This document shows, in pieces, positions 52,366 through 64,000 of a DNA stretch of 64,000 nt. Both the position numbers and the translations under genes were made by a program. Under the pieces are notes generated by a model. That model was not told the DNA's origin. It saw only the letters and a program-made list of their open reading frames with translations, and made no database searches. Every line of letters begins with the position of its first letter. The stretch's first letter is position 1. Origin of the DNA: Balanoglossus misakiensis (taxonomy: Eukaryota > Hemichordata); the NCBI GenBank assembly GCA_040954595.2, contig CM082579.2, forward strand, positions 558,001-622,000. The letters run 5' to 3'.

Positions 52366-53906
52366 ATGGCGGGTGTTAGTGGCGTCGAGGCGTCTGCAAT
52401 CAGTGTTTTGAAGAATGCTGTTGAACTTGACGGGAATGGTCGGCACACAGAAGCTTTAGCATGTTACAGAGAAGGGATACAACTTCTGATGGATGTCATG
52501 AAATGTACAAAAAATATATTGTTTGTGCATGTAATAATGCTTGCTTAAAACACATCAAATCATCATCATCATCATCATGGCATTTAGACTCAAAATAAAG
52601 AACCTATTCAATTCATGAAAAATTTATATTTTTATTAAAATGCAGTGACAAAGAATGAAGTCAAAGTAAAAACAATGAGAGAGAGAATCAATGAATATAT
52701 GTTTCGAGCAGAGAAATTGAAAGATCACATCGAAGAACAAAAGAAAGGTATGATCCCAGTTTTGAAGTTATCACAACTCTCATATCACATGCATAAAATA
52801 TATAATTGGTATGGAAATGATTGGTTTGTTCAACAAGTTTTAGTAACCAAATCTTTTTTGATTGGCTGCTTAATGAATTGCTTATACCTTCTTTGTTTTA
52901 GCTGGACAACATCATGAACAGTACAGGATACCCAAAGACTCTGTTGGTCATAGTTACAAAGCGGTCTTTGGTAAATTTATTGATGAGTTTTTGACAGAAG
53001 TCACTGTAGATGATGCATACATCAGACAAACACATCAGATTTATAATTTTCTAAGATTCTGTGAACTCCTTGTGTCGAAACCTTCGAAAGTGAAAAAAAT
53101 TACCCTAACAACAGGAATGGATGAGGTAAGTATAATTGTCATTGAAATGTTTTTAAATTTTGACTTTTGATACCTTTAAGAAGACACAAGACTTTGAAAT
53201 GATCAGTAAGGTCAATAATTAATACTTAAGTGTGTCAGCAGACTTAATTATGGAACTTTATCTTTTGACCTTTATGAGTTATCTTTTCATAAACTGGCAT
53301 ATTCTAAAAATTACAAAGTTCATGCACACAGAAAAAAAATATATTATTTCTTGGAAATCTGTTTCAGGGAAATTTTCAGCTTCAGAAGAATCGATTGGAA
53401 GAATTGAAAGGCAGTCTTGCAATTCATGGAGTCCAACTCATGGTCAACTATTCCTCTTCCTTACATGACAGGGAAATTAGGTAAATTTTATCCATGTTTT
53501 CAGCTTTAACCTTTCCAGTATCACTTGACTGTTTTCAACAGTGATTGGCTTTTATGTAACTTGGAACATCTTCAGGCATAAATATTTGATGTGTTGATCA
53601 GTTTGTGTTCTACAACAGTCATGAAGTTTTGTTTCTCTGTAGTAGTGTTATATATCGCGATGTCTTTGTGAATGTGTGATGTACTTTTGCACTTTCCATA
53701 AACCACATTTATCATGCCTGAATTATTTCATCCTATTCTGTTACAGATTTAATAATGGTTGGATTATCAAGATAGGAAGGGGCCTTGATTATTTTCAACG
53801 CACAGGACAATTTGCTATTGGATTTTGTGACTTTGACCTTCGGCCTTGCCATGAAACAACAGTGGACATTTTTAATATCAAACATACCAAAACCACAGAG
53901 AGATAG
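52366..53906 (+). CDS. MITD1: MIT domain-containing protein 1
   Basis: MITD1 binds ESCRT-III tails through its MIT domain and acts in cytokinetic abscission at the midbody. Five exons: 52366-52504, 52646-52747, 52902-53125, 53368-53480 and 53747-53906 (738 nt, 245 aa; human 249), all in phase. Residues from about 8 to 80 form the MIT three-helix domain ([44 protein letters not shown]). The rest is the phospholipase D-like membrane-binding domain, with [50 protein letters not shown] and the closing [16 protein letters not shown], all close to human. The start is the first ATG in an [10 protein letters not shown] context. The exon 1 donor GTACAA is weak but is the only one that preserves frame and homology. 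It is head-to-head with SPATA4 and followed by CEP135. Confidence 0.95.
52561..52578. repeat. (CAT)n microsatellite
   Basis: Six CAT units in MITD1 intron 1. Confidence 0.85.
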
Positions 53907-54052
53907 CAACAGTTTTTTTGCATACCATGTACATGTATTTTTTCTGTAATTTTTACCAAGACCACAATTTATGTGATTTAAAAGTAGGGTGTATTTAAAG
54001 TATAAGTGATTTTAGTGTTGAACAGATGTGTATGTAGATGAATGATATACAA

Positions 54053-54058
54053 AATAAA
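54053..54058 (+). terminator. Polyadenylation signal of MITD1
   Basis: AATAAA lies about 150 bases after the MITD1 stop codon. Confidence 0.65.
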
Positions 54059-55128
54059 TCGTGCATCTGAAATTATAAACAATATTTTGTTGAATTAAAA
54101 AACATGGCTGAAGTACTGGAACGCATTTGTCGTCTGCTCGAAATCTCGTCGATTTCCACGCTGAAATGACGTGAAAATTCGTCTGCTCACTCATGCATTC
54201 TACGTGAATGAAGCATTGTCCCATTCAGAATGAACACCGGATGTTCTCAACACGCTACCATTGTTAATCAGGGGTTTCATCGAGCGAGCTCGCAGTTAAA
54301 TACTACTCGCTTTTTTCATTAAAATTGCACTCTCTTATACCAAAAGCATTGAAAATTTAATTTCAACATGCATTTAAATATATTTTAGTCTTATAGACGT
54401 GACAGCGTTTACATATATTTGGACCATCTTATTTCTAAAGGTCGTACGTCCCTTTGAAGAATAATGGTTTATCCAAAAGGTCGCTTGGAGGGTCATTGCA
54501 GTTGCGTACGAATTCAAACTGGTTTACTACGGAAAGAAGTGTAAAAGGCGGAAGCATATACTTATACATTTACAAAACATAGGGTGATAACCATTCCGAC
54601 ATTATTTTTTATCCTCCCAAGTATATAAAGGTAAGTGTGCAGTTACGGGGAGGGTATGCTTCTGATAGAAAAGGGAATTCTTTCTCGAAGATGAGCCTGT
54701 GAGTCAAGGCTAGGCTTGACGTCTGGAATATCACATCTTGACATGTTCCGAAAGTGGCTGAACATGTAGTTGCATGCTCTTGAACGTTAAGTTTCAGTCT
54801 ATTGCAAGGGAAAAGGGTCGAATTTCACCTCTGTTTTGGATATTGCTGCATCTCTTGACTGAGAAAATTGTTCGGGTAAGAAAATTTTGTTGGTGTATTT
54901 CGAACTTTGTAGTGATTCTCTTCATTCGGTTTCCATCCCACGACCAAGGTGCAGGTGGTATTTGTGGACAGGTCTGCAGCTGTAATCATGATAAATTGTT
55001 TTTCCCTACTCTCTGATATAAAGTTGATTAAAACCACACCCGTAACTCTTTAAGAAAGTGCTGTTACCAACAAGCGACTGTGCCACCAGAACCCATTATG
55101 TATAAACATTTAATATTGTCACTTTCAG
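54059..55128. other. MITD1-CEP135 intergenic DNA with probable CEP135 promoter
   Basis: No protein-coding exon is supported. CpG-containing sequence at about 54115-54310 is a promoter candidate. A GTAAGA donor after 54875 could end a non-coding first exon, which would splice to the acceptor at 55128 in front of the CEP135 start exon. Confidence 0.35.
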
Positions 55129-55146
55129 GTCAAATTTACACAGGGA

Positions 55147-55160
55147 GTTGTCATGGTAAC
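55147..55160 (+). promoter_or_regulatory. X-box-like motif just upstream of the CEP135 start
   Basis: GTTGTCATGGTAAC lies seven bases before the CEP135 ATG and inside the exon that follows the acceptor at 55128. It fits the X-box form RYYNYY-N(1-3)-RRNRAC and is one base from GTTGCCATGGTAAC. If the exon assignment is right, the motif would be in the 5' untranslated region, unless an alternative transcription start lies just upstream. Confidence 0.4.
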
Positions 55161-55166
55161 AAAGAA

Positions 55167-58100
55167 ATGAGTACCACAGCAGAAAGGAAATTTGTTAACC
55201 TGCGTAAGCGGCTTGACCAGTTGGGATACCGTCAACCACTTGGCATAGAGTCTTTGCCATTGGTTGAAAGGTTGTTTAGTGATCTGGTGCACACAACCGA
55301 AAGTTTGAAAGATGCTAAATTACAGGTACAGTAAAAACTATCTTCATAGGTACAGAATTTAACTAGACATCTGTAATTCCTATTTGACAGTTTGAAGCCT
55401 TGGGTCAAACACGCTATTCACAGCTCTAGCACTATGGTTTTCGCTTGTATTACGTGGCTTTTGTGATCGATATTATGTGTAAACAATAATACCCTTGACA
55501 ATTGCCTGTGTAGTATTGTTTCCCCAGTTTTGACTTGTGAAGACAGGTACTCCGCCACAAAGAAGGGAAGATTACCTTTCAACTCCTGTTGCTCTGTAGT
55601 GTTATAAAGGAGGGATTTAGAGAATAGTCATGTAATATACATCAGGGCTGGCACAAACACTTTCTTGAATATATAGCCAGGAAGTTTGCATTCAGACGTT
55701 AAAAGTTTAAAATCATATAATTTTCATAGAGTTTGAAATCATAACACATGGGATTTGCGTCACTGGAGGCAGTGTGATGATACTCTCGAATAATTTTGTA
55801 TTTTGGTTATAGGCTGGCAAGACTGTGCATGTGAGTGGTGATTTGGAAACTGCAATTGAACCCTACCGCAGTGACAATGCCAAACTGGTCAAAGAAAACA
55901 ATGAACTGCATCTGCAGCTCATCAAAGCCAAAGAAGATGCAGAAGCATCTATCAAGGACCTCAAAAGCAGCATACGGAGATTGGAGCATGAAAATGCTGA
56001 CCTGAGATTTTTGAACACTCAGTATATTCACAAAGTGAGGGCGGTTGAAAAAGAATCCAAGTTGAAAACAGATCGGATATCAGAGTTACAGGAAAAGAAC
56101 TTTCATGCTGTCGTACAAACTCCAGGTAGGTGGTCTGTTTTATGGTAAGTCATATTAGGTATGCCATGGTCTGCTCTGATTCTAGCATGGAAATAAAGAT
56201 GCTCACTGTTTTATGGCTCAAATGTTGCATAAAGAATATGTTCCTGTGGGAATGTTATAAAACACATCTAGTATTGACTGGTCATATTCAGGTAACACCA
56301 TAACTCCTGTCTCCCATGAAGGCTGAAGGGAAACAGGCATATGCTATTGCCTGAATATGACCAATCAATCCCACTGACAATGCTCTACTAGTTTCTGTAT
56401 GTGGGGTTTATAATTCACTGAGTGGGGGCGCTGTTTACAGGTTCTCACATTTTAAACATTCTCTGCAGGGTCACAACAAATGAAAAACAACAAACTCTGA
56501 TTCTGAAATCTTGGCTGCTTGTCAACCCTTTTAGTTTTAGCCTGCTGTCTTCTGAAGATGTGAAATGTTGACAATACAAAAATAACAGAAATGTTTGTCT
56601 TCTACAATAAATATCTCTCCCAAGCTTTGGTCTGTTGTGGCCACAATGGATAGGTATGGCTAACAATGCTTGATATCAACACAAATGGTTGTCATGGTGA
56701 CATTGTCACCCCTGGTTGGCATGCAGGTAACTTTACCACTGTGCAAGGGTAGCCAGAAAAAGTCATAGATGGAGGTGTGTGTTACAGTTGATCATAGAGG
56801 CTTGTTGCACTGTAATGTCAGTCAAATTCTTGGAATCAGATTTTAATTCCACGACATTTCACTGTCTCAAAATGAGCCATATAATCTAGGAATGATAATC
56901 CTGTGTAGAACTTGGTGAAATAAAAATTAAAAGAAAATGCACTTTCATATATCAAACTAATCATCGGAGCAGCACAACCTAATTTTCCAAATGATGTTTA
57001 GGTTGCAAATGTAAAGTCACTAAAACCTGCATGTCAGCTAATATATTTCTATTCCATTGACCTTTCTCAGTTGGCGCATATCAGGTCATGTGACATTAGG
57101 TCCAGATACAGCATGGTATCAACAATTGGATTATCAATGAATGCAAAATGTGGCAAAATCATTTGTGAAACATCCTAGGGTCGCGTGCCAGTAGAACAAT
57201 ATATTGTTATTGTATACTATTATTGTTACTGAAATGTATTGCTTTAACCGTTCTCTTCAGGTGGTCGGAAACGAAACATCCCGTTCCGTCGGCAGCGTAT
57301 GGAGCTTGACTCCACTGTTCCAGACACAGACAGGACATCATCATCGGTTCAGTCACAGGCCGAGGATCCATATGTAGCTGATCTGATCCGTGTTGCTGAT
57401 ACCAGAATTGAAGTGCTGCAAAAAGAAGTTGAACAACTAAAATTTGAAGAAGAAAAGTCCCACCGTGCTATTAGGAGTTTAAAGAAACAAGTAAGACTTT
57501 CTAGTCATTTACCTGAACAAGTACAAGTAAAAATGGGGCATGTTAGCTTATTTGATCACTGGGTACTGTTATTCACAAGCTTTAGAAGACCTTTTGGTTT
57601 CCAGCAACTGATGAATGAAACAACAGGTTTGGGAAAGCTCACGAACACCACCATCCAGTGATCTAAATATGCTACTAAAACTGCTGGTTTCCCAGAGTAG
57701 GAAACTTGAGAATCATTTTGAACAATAGGTATAAATGGACGTATCCGTGCAGGCATTGTTAGTGAATCGATATTGAGTAAGTTTGTCCATAGTGACTTCA
57801 AGTTCACCCAACCATAGCATATACTAACAACGTGTTGTTAGGGAGGAAATTTATGTCGCCCTGTGGCAAATGTCAGTGTGACTTTTGCCGTCTTGGGTCA
57901 TTGACAGAAGTGATAATTTAGGAGTGTCATCATTTGTTAGGTTGTTAGTGTGTGACTTCTAAGTTCTTTTTTTTATTTTAATAATTTAATCAAACTGTGT
58001 CATTACTTTCAAAAGTTTATCCTTTCATTGTAAATATTTTTCACCCTCTGAATCTCTACAACAACACAGTACCATCGAAACTCCAAATTCCTGATTTACA

Positions 58101-61100
58101 CACTATTATTCGCACAGTAAACACTGTAAAGGTGCATCTGTTTTGAGATTGGTATGTTGAAGTTGTAAATGACCCACGCTGGAAATTGGGTTCAGTGGGA
58201 TTTAGCTATTAAGACTGAATCAACTTAGGGTGTGCCTGTGTTTGGCTGCAGGTGTTCTGAGTTTAACTAGCTATTAAAGGTTCAACCTCTGTCAGAGCAG
58301 CAGGCAGGCATATCAAGGATTGAGAACCCCACGCCAGTAAGCATGCTAATTAAAGTTACATGCCAAGAGCAAGAAATTCGGCCAAAATAATCAGCAGCGC
58401 CATCTGTAAACAGAGGGTACATAAAGTGCGGGAGGATGAACAGATTTCAGTTATGTTGGCTCAATACCAATGTAGTAAAATTAGACAATTTGATAATTTA
58501 AATAAAAAGAATGGCCATAAAAAATCAGGGCTATCTGGAAATTAAATGAAGGGTCACAAGTTGGGGGTCACTAACTGACATGGTTGATTATTTTGGGTGG
58601 TAAACTGAACACTCTGTTGAAATATCAAAATCGGTGACATGTATATGGCCTTGTGAGAGTTGTATCAGGTTATCTACTGTGTAGATTGATTATACAAGGT
58701 TTGTGTGTCTGTACAGTGATATGAAATGTATTGTCAATTGCATAACAACGTAGATAGTTGCCAGGCATTGGACTTGTGGCTGCAGAATACAGTTATAGGA
58801 AAATGATTTCATTGCAAAATCTTGTGTGTAGGTGTGAAATTTTAAAGGAGATGTCAGCAACATCATGTAGTAAAGAAACCCACATAAATGTACATTTTAA
58901 TGTTTCACCAATCATTAGATATTATCATCCAACATGCATTTCTGTTTATTTCTTTTTGGTTAAAATTAATATTTTCATTTTCAGTTGACTAGGTATTCTG
59001 TTGCAATAATGTTCTCACATCTCTAAGCATGAAAGATAAAGTCACCAGTGTTGTTGAAATGAATACCCTTTGCACATTTAGAACTTTGGTTGTCATCAAG
59101 GGCTTTGAACTGGGACCTGTGCCAAGAAATTGTATTTATTGTACTGGGCCAGTCTTTTGAATTTAGCCAATGTTCTGTGTAAAACTTTGTTTCTGGTACT
59201 GAAAATGCACACAGAAACTAGCCTGAGATTGCCCCAAACAGAGGTTACATTACAATGGTAGATATAGCAGCTGAGTGAATTCTGTTGTTACTGATAGGTC
59301 CAACTGTAGGATCATATCCCACTCATACTAGCATTGGAATTTTCCTCATTAAACCGTAGACAGTGGTAAAGAAATTAATAAAAGAAGTTTTAAGATAAAC
59401 GTTGTAATTCATGGGTACAGTGTATCCCAGTGATGGCAAGACTGTTGAAAAATATGCCAGGTTTGTACTAGAAGTTCAAACCTTATCACAAACAAGCACA
59501 TTTTTATCACTTGAGAACAGCCTAGGTCCCCAGAAACCTGTTGAAACATGTTGGGAATTTCACCAGTTATGCAGTGGTTGTTACATGCCAACGACGCTGG
59601 CATATAACTCGTGCTGGGGTTTTTACACACACCAGGCTATGCATCAATGGAATGGTCCAACGTAAACAACAGCTATTGTTGTTGGGGTCATTGTTTGACC
59701 TGTCTACAGTAACGTTTGTTATTCAAATGATTGAATAATCATTTATTATGTAAATGATTGACTCCTAGCAGCTGATTGGACAATGATCAATTATGGGCGG
59801 TATTGTGTAGTCATTTAGCCCATTGAGCATCAGACACTTGCTGTTGTTATTAATTAAACTCAGGTAGATTGGATTACTCGACAGGGAGTAGCGGCTTGCC
59901 GCTTTAGATATGCAAATACCAATATCGGCGTCAGTTGAGAGTTTGAATTTTGTTACCGGGGTCTCGGCTACTTAGGGTTGAGCGTAGTGAGTGCACGAGC
60001 GTATTGTGTAGTAGGACGTTGGAGGTGATTGTGGTGTTGGTTAGAAGTGCTTGTGGGGAAACCTGACAACACCTGTATCTGGTGCTAGCATGTCTGCTCG
60101 GTATTCTCACCGGCCAAGGTCAAGAGCAAGGGTAGGTTGCCATGGATTTGTCTCTTTGAGAATTTTTTTATTTCTCAGGTAGTCAAGTATCAACACGTAG
60201 TACGGGCATACGGTGCCTCCTACACATTCAATGCCCTTTAACTGCCTTCAATACAATAGCCTGACTGTCATTCTATTCATTTTTACTACAAGCCGTATCC
60301 TATCTCCTGCACCATCACAAATTCTGAGTTCGCTTTAGGAGTTTTTTCAGATTTCAGAAATGTTTGGTCTTGATTTACCGTTTCTTTAGTGTCATGACTT
60401 TGGATTGAGAAACACTGACAGTGTCAAAGGCATAATTGATACGCGTTTATGTGTTTGTATTTTGATTACCATGATGATGGAAAGACAGTTTTAAATGTGT
60501 TGCAGAATTTAATCACCAGCCAAAAAAAGGAAAACATTAATTGATTTTAAGCATGGTATGGAAATTGAAATGCTATACCTATGCATCAGTGAGCATCTTT
60601 GTAGAATTTCTTCCCTGCTGTGTTTGACAAATCCACAATTAAATTTCAGAATTCCTGTTTAATTGCCTGTGACAATTAACACAATTTAAAATTGCCTGCT
60701 TTGACTGTTGATGGTGATTTGTTTTTAATTTATTCAGCATTTGTTGCCTATTTTAAAATTTTCTGGTAAAAAAATTCCACAATATATAAAACCTTTTAAT
60801 CCTCTTTACACTGAATAGTTGTTGATAGTTGATTTGTATCGAGAATGTCAGCTTTGAAGAATCAGTCTTGTGTTTTGAAATTCCAAATGTACCAGCAGTT
60901 GGTGTGCTTCAATCGCTGGATATGAAAAATTGTGTGTCACAATCATGTATCTACATGAAATGGATTTAGTGTGTTTCTGTGACACAGAATTTGTGTGTGT
61001 GTGCCTCATCAATTGGCAAGATCAGCCTCAACCATAGACAGCTGTTTTTTTATTTTTAACAGTTGTGTCAAATTGACTAAAAATGTCATAATATTAATTT

Positions 61101-63198
61101 AATATTCTGTGATTCAGAATATGTTTGAGTTGTTTTAAATTGTGCTTCCGTAAGTGGTGTCTCAAGTGTGGTTAGCTAAATGGTCTTTACCTGTTTAGTC
61201 AACACATGACATATTACAGTCCAGTCATAAATATAGTCACTCACAAAGTTAATAATTGTTATGTTTAAAATTGATGGTGAGAAAAATAATGGTCTTTCTA
61301 CGTGAGAAAGTGTTGCCTTTAACTCTTCAGTTTATTTTTCAAATTTGCATGCGACTAACATCATTGAAAACAATTATCATGGTTTATTCTGTTACCATGG
61401 TTACAACTGAGGGATGATTATCTTGTCTGAGCCGAACAATATTTTGCAGGAGACTAGACTAGTGCATTTTTAGATTTGAATGATACGCATATAATGAGAG
61501 ATTGACTACACTGAATAGACTCAGTAAAGTAATTGTATGGGTACATGGTTCTGTCTTTGTCAGCAAATACAAATTGTAGTTGTACCACAAATTTGACAAA
61601 TGTTCATGACATGTCTGATACCAATATGTACTTGGTTTCTCACAAGAAATCCCCATTTTGCTGCAATTATATACTCACAGTGCAATTGAATGTAGACCAG
61701 CCTCCCCTTATTACAGAGACTAAGTATAATGAAGTGGCCACAGGGCTGACACAGTCTTTTTAATACGAATAAATCAATAAAATCATTAGAAGTAAAAGAA
61801 ATTGTATTCTTTAATGGTAAGTTCTGAATTAAAAGTAGTGTTCAGGCATTAATGTGTGTTTTGTGTTCATCTGAGCCACAGTTGAAGTAAAAGGTGCTAT
61901 TACCGGTAAAAAGCTTTCATGTCTTCATGATAGACATCCAACAAACTGGCATTGTGCATCATGAATGCTGTTCTGTTAATTGTGTGAACTTCCCAGTGCA
62001 GATTTCCATGGATTTGCAACGTTCCCCAGAGTAAATTTCCATGGATGAACCTTCTTCATTTTGAACATTTCAATTAGAACATTTTTTTCAAAATATCTGT
62101 TGATCATGAAGTTATTAACATGTCTGTTCATGTTATTGGTGTATTGAAATTTTCTAATCTTTTCATATACATCTCTAACGAACTTCTTGGCATGTGGCAT
62201 TGATAAATGACCTTTTCTGTGACCTTGTTCTCAATCTAGAAGTCCAATCTTTGCACACACTTGACCCAAACCTAGTTTAACCCAAACCAAGTTGAATGCC
62301 AGCATATCCTGTGGTCATGTAAAGGACATGCCTGAATTCATTTTGAGAGTAAAATTGGGGTTCATATTCATATGATTCCATGTGTAACATCTGAATCATG
62401 CTTTCTATTTTATTTTCTAAGGTGGATGCTCGTGACCAGGAAATTGACCGACTCAACAGGCAACTTGAAGGAGGCAGACCTTATGATGTAGTCTCTGCAG
62501 ATTCGAAAAACAAAAGCAATGAACGTCTTATTTCACACCTGAATACACAGGTAAGATAACATCACTGGTTTTTCCCGGAAACACCTTTTGATCATCTTGA
62601 ACGTCATTGATGCAGTGTTCTCTCGTAGTCCAATATCTATGTCACTAAATATCCGCATCAAGTATTTCCATCACACAATGTTTCTGTTGCCTGGTAACCT
62701 CTCTAAAAATGTAATTATTCAGTGCTTTCACCATGGCAGTGCATTTGATTAATTAAAATTTACTGCATTGAATGCACTTAGTAAACAGTATTTTAGTGAC
62801 ATGTTTGACACTCCTAATAGCAGTTAATTATGTATGTTCCACATTGATATTTTAGAAAGTTCAAAGTAATATGTCCTTCAGTGAAACTCCTATTATTTGT
62901 TTGCATGTGCCTGTAGATTGACTTCCTGCAACAAGCCAACCGTGACTTAGAAAGACGATTAAAAGACTCCATTCAAGAGAAACATGATGCAACAAGTAAA
63001 GCCAGAGACCTCACCATCAAGAACCAAGAACTATTGAGTGAAATCAAAGATATTGACAGACTGGCTAAACAGCTCCAAAGTGACAAAGATGTTGCCATCA
63101 CAGCAGCTGATCGAGATGTTGTTGAAGCTCAGAAAGAACTCAGGTCATCTTCTCGTGAGATTGGAAATCTGGAATTGGAGTTAGAACAGCTGAAGGCA
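55167..63198 (+). CDS. CEP135: Centrosomal protein 135 / TSGA10 family, first five exons (partial)
   Basis: CEP135 (Bld10) is a coiled-coil protein of the centriole cartwheel and wall. Visible coding exons: 55167-55325, 55813-56125, 57261-57490, 62422-62550 and 62917-63198 (1113 nt, 371 aa, about one third of the human 1140). All junctions are in phase and the gene runs off the right edge. The N-terminus has RKRLDQLGYRQPLGIESLP and LPLVERLFSDLVHTTESL, almost as in human. Then come ENNELHLQLIKAKEDAE, a long coiled coil, LQEKNFHAVVQTPGG, FRRQRM, DPYVADLIRVADTRIEVLQ, and in exons 4-5 ERLISHLNTQIDFLQQANRD. The start ATG lies 38 bases past an acceptor, so at least one 5' untranslated exon is upstream. 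Intron 3 (57491-62421) is long and contains an alternative first exon candidate at 60090. Human MITD1 neighbours the CEP135 paralogue TSGA10, so this gene may represent the unduplicated ancestor. Confidence 0.95.
59760..60089 (+). promoter_or_regulatory. Candidate internal promoter and leader in CEP135 intron 3
   Basis: Promoter-like signals cluster ahead of the short exon at 60090. There is a reverse CCAAT (ATTGG, 59775-59779), a GC box GGGCGG (59795-59800) and an octamer/POU motif ATGCAAAT (59910-59917). The following 150 bases are G-rich with several CpGs, unlike the AT-rich intron around them. No TATA box is clear. The leader has an in-frame TAG at 60042-60044, so translation would begin at the ATG at 60090. 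Confidence 0.4.
60090..60131 (+). CDS. Candidate alternative first exon of CEP135 (TSGA10-like isoform)
   Basis: Fourteen codons, MSARYSHRPRSRAR, end in phase 0 at a consensus GTAGGT donor. CEP135 exon 4 begins in phase 0 at 62422 and exon 5 also begins in phase 0, so splicing to either keeps the frame and would give MSARYSHRPRSRAR followed by coiled coil. This would lack the first 234 residues of CEP135. The vertebrate paralogue TSGA10 lacks the CEP135 N-terminus and starts with a short Arg/Ser/Pro-rich segment, which this resembles in composition. An A at -3 gives a favourable start context, and an in-frame stop lies 48 bases upstream. It could instead be the first exon of an unrelated transcript, or chance. 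Confidence 0.45.
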
Positions 63199-64000
63199 GT
63201 AAGTAGGATTGTGATAATTTGCTATATAAAGGATTTGGACAGCAGAACTCTCTATATTCATTCACCGTTGTATGTATTAGGGCATTGCCTCTGTACCCTG
63301 TCGTTTGTCTATCAGCTTGGAAGCATATTAGGTATTGGCCACTTCAGTTTTATGACTAGCTACTCGGGTATCTACAATAAATCTGGATATATTTAGGTCA
63401 TATTGACCAAAGTCTTCTGTGGTCACCTTGCTGGCTTGAGTGTCGACACACCTATTACATTCAGTGCATTTGGTCAAGCTTTGCACCTTCAGAGAAAAAT
63501 TGAAGACAGGATAGTTGGGGTGGGGGTTGTAAATGAAATGCCATTGCACACCAATGACGAGTCTGCTCACAGGAAAGTTTTGACTTCGTTGCTCAGAGTA
63601 CAGACACACCCACTTTTTATTCAATGCCCTGGACTGGCATAGGGTCTTACTAGTAGAGAGGGTCAAATTCAGTGCACTGGACACTAGTAGGATTGTGTTT
63701 GGCTTTGCAGAACATCCTAGATACTAGTGGAAGGTGTGTTGAAGGAAAGACATTCACCTTGGTGTTTGTAGAACTGATGACACACCCATCATAATTTGTG
63801 CATTGGACACAAATCAAAAGTTTGGCCTCGTAGAATACTGCTTGACACCAATGGAGGGTCTGCTTTCTGAAAGTCATTGAAGTAGAACAGTAGGCTCTGA
63901 GTGCACGCCATGAATGAAATAACAAGAGATCACAAATACAATACCATTGTAGTCAAGCCTTGGAACTCTGCCAATATCAACAACATTCAAATACCAGCAG
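63199..64000 (+). other. CEP135 intron 5 (continues beyond the window)
   Basis: Starts with GTAAGT after exon 5. No further exon was recognised before the window ends. Most of it is a diverged tandem repeat. Confidence 0.6.
63440..63880. repeat. Diverged tandem repeat, about 120-bp unit
   Basis: Related segments recur in the same order. ACACACC-type starts are at about 63444, 63603 and 63780. CAGTGCA/TGTGCA followed by GGAC or GGTC occurs in each. A TTTGGCYTYG-type block is at about 63580, 63699 and 63822, and a GGAGGGTCTG/GACGAGTCTG block at about 63556 and 63854. Units are strongly diverged and the number is uncertain (three to four). Confidence 0.45.

Noticed and set aside
54108-54170. 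Small open frame starting MAEVLERICRLLE
   Set aside because: Only about 20 codons, with no donor before its stop and no known family. It may be part of the CEP135 promoter region.
57491-57661. Open frame continuing past CEP135 exon 3
   Set aside because: It reads into the intron after a GTAAGA donor. CEP135 homology resumes at 62422.

Overview
The window is eukaryotic, intron-rich, AT-leaning animal DNA. The proteins are very close to vertebrate orthologues, but the introns are short, and small palindromic MITE-like elements of a kind common in marine invertebrates are scattered through it. I infer a non-vertebrate deuterostome (hemichordate most likely, cephalochordate or echinoderm possible); the sequence alone does not settle the species. 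Exon models below were built by eye from GT/AG splice sites, reading-frame phase and remembered family sequence. All six complete gene models add up to whole numbers of codons.

Layout. (1) 1-14.4 kb has no recognisable exon and carries a marked C-over-G excess on the + strand, as expected if it is transcribed leftwards. It is probably intron or 3' sequence of the next gene. (2) 14.9-16.6 kb (-): first coding exon of a protocadherin, with signal peptide, five cadherin repeats and the start of a sixth. (3) 20.3-21.6 kb (-): GEMIN8, a subunit of the SMN complex. (4) 24.3-47.1 kb (+): WDR17 in 25 coding exons. Its 13.3-kb first intron holds two complete beta-tubulin genes on the opposite strand (28.1-30.6 and 32.7-35.2 kb). 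(5) 50.1-52.2 kb (-): SPATA4, tail-to-tail with WDR17. (6) 52.4-53.9 kb (+): MITD1, head-to-head with SPATA4 across 210 bp. (7) 55.2 kb to beyond the right edge (+): the CEP135/TSGA10 family gene, first five coding exons, plus an internal candidate alternative first exon at 60.09 kb.

How the genes fit together. Several products belong to cilia, centrioles or sperm: axonemal-type beta-tubulins, SPATA4 (CH-domain sperm protein), CEP135/TSGA10, and probably WDR17. RFX/X-box-like motifs recur across the same interval. WDR17-SPATA4 and MITD1-TSGA10 are each neighbour pairs in the human genome (4q34 and 2q11), and here all four are contiguous.

The most interesting signal is the internal exon at 60.09 kb. 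It encodes a short Arg/Ser-rich N-terminus and ends in phase 0, so it can splice in frame into CEP135 exon 4. This would make one gene with two promoters produce a long CEP135-type and a short TSGA10-type protein, a state that vertebrates could later have divided between two genes.
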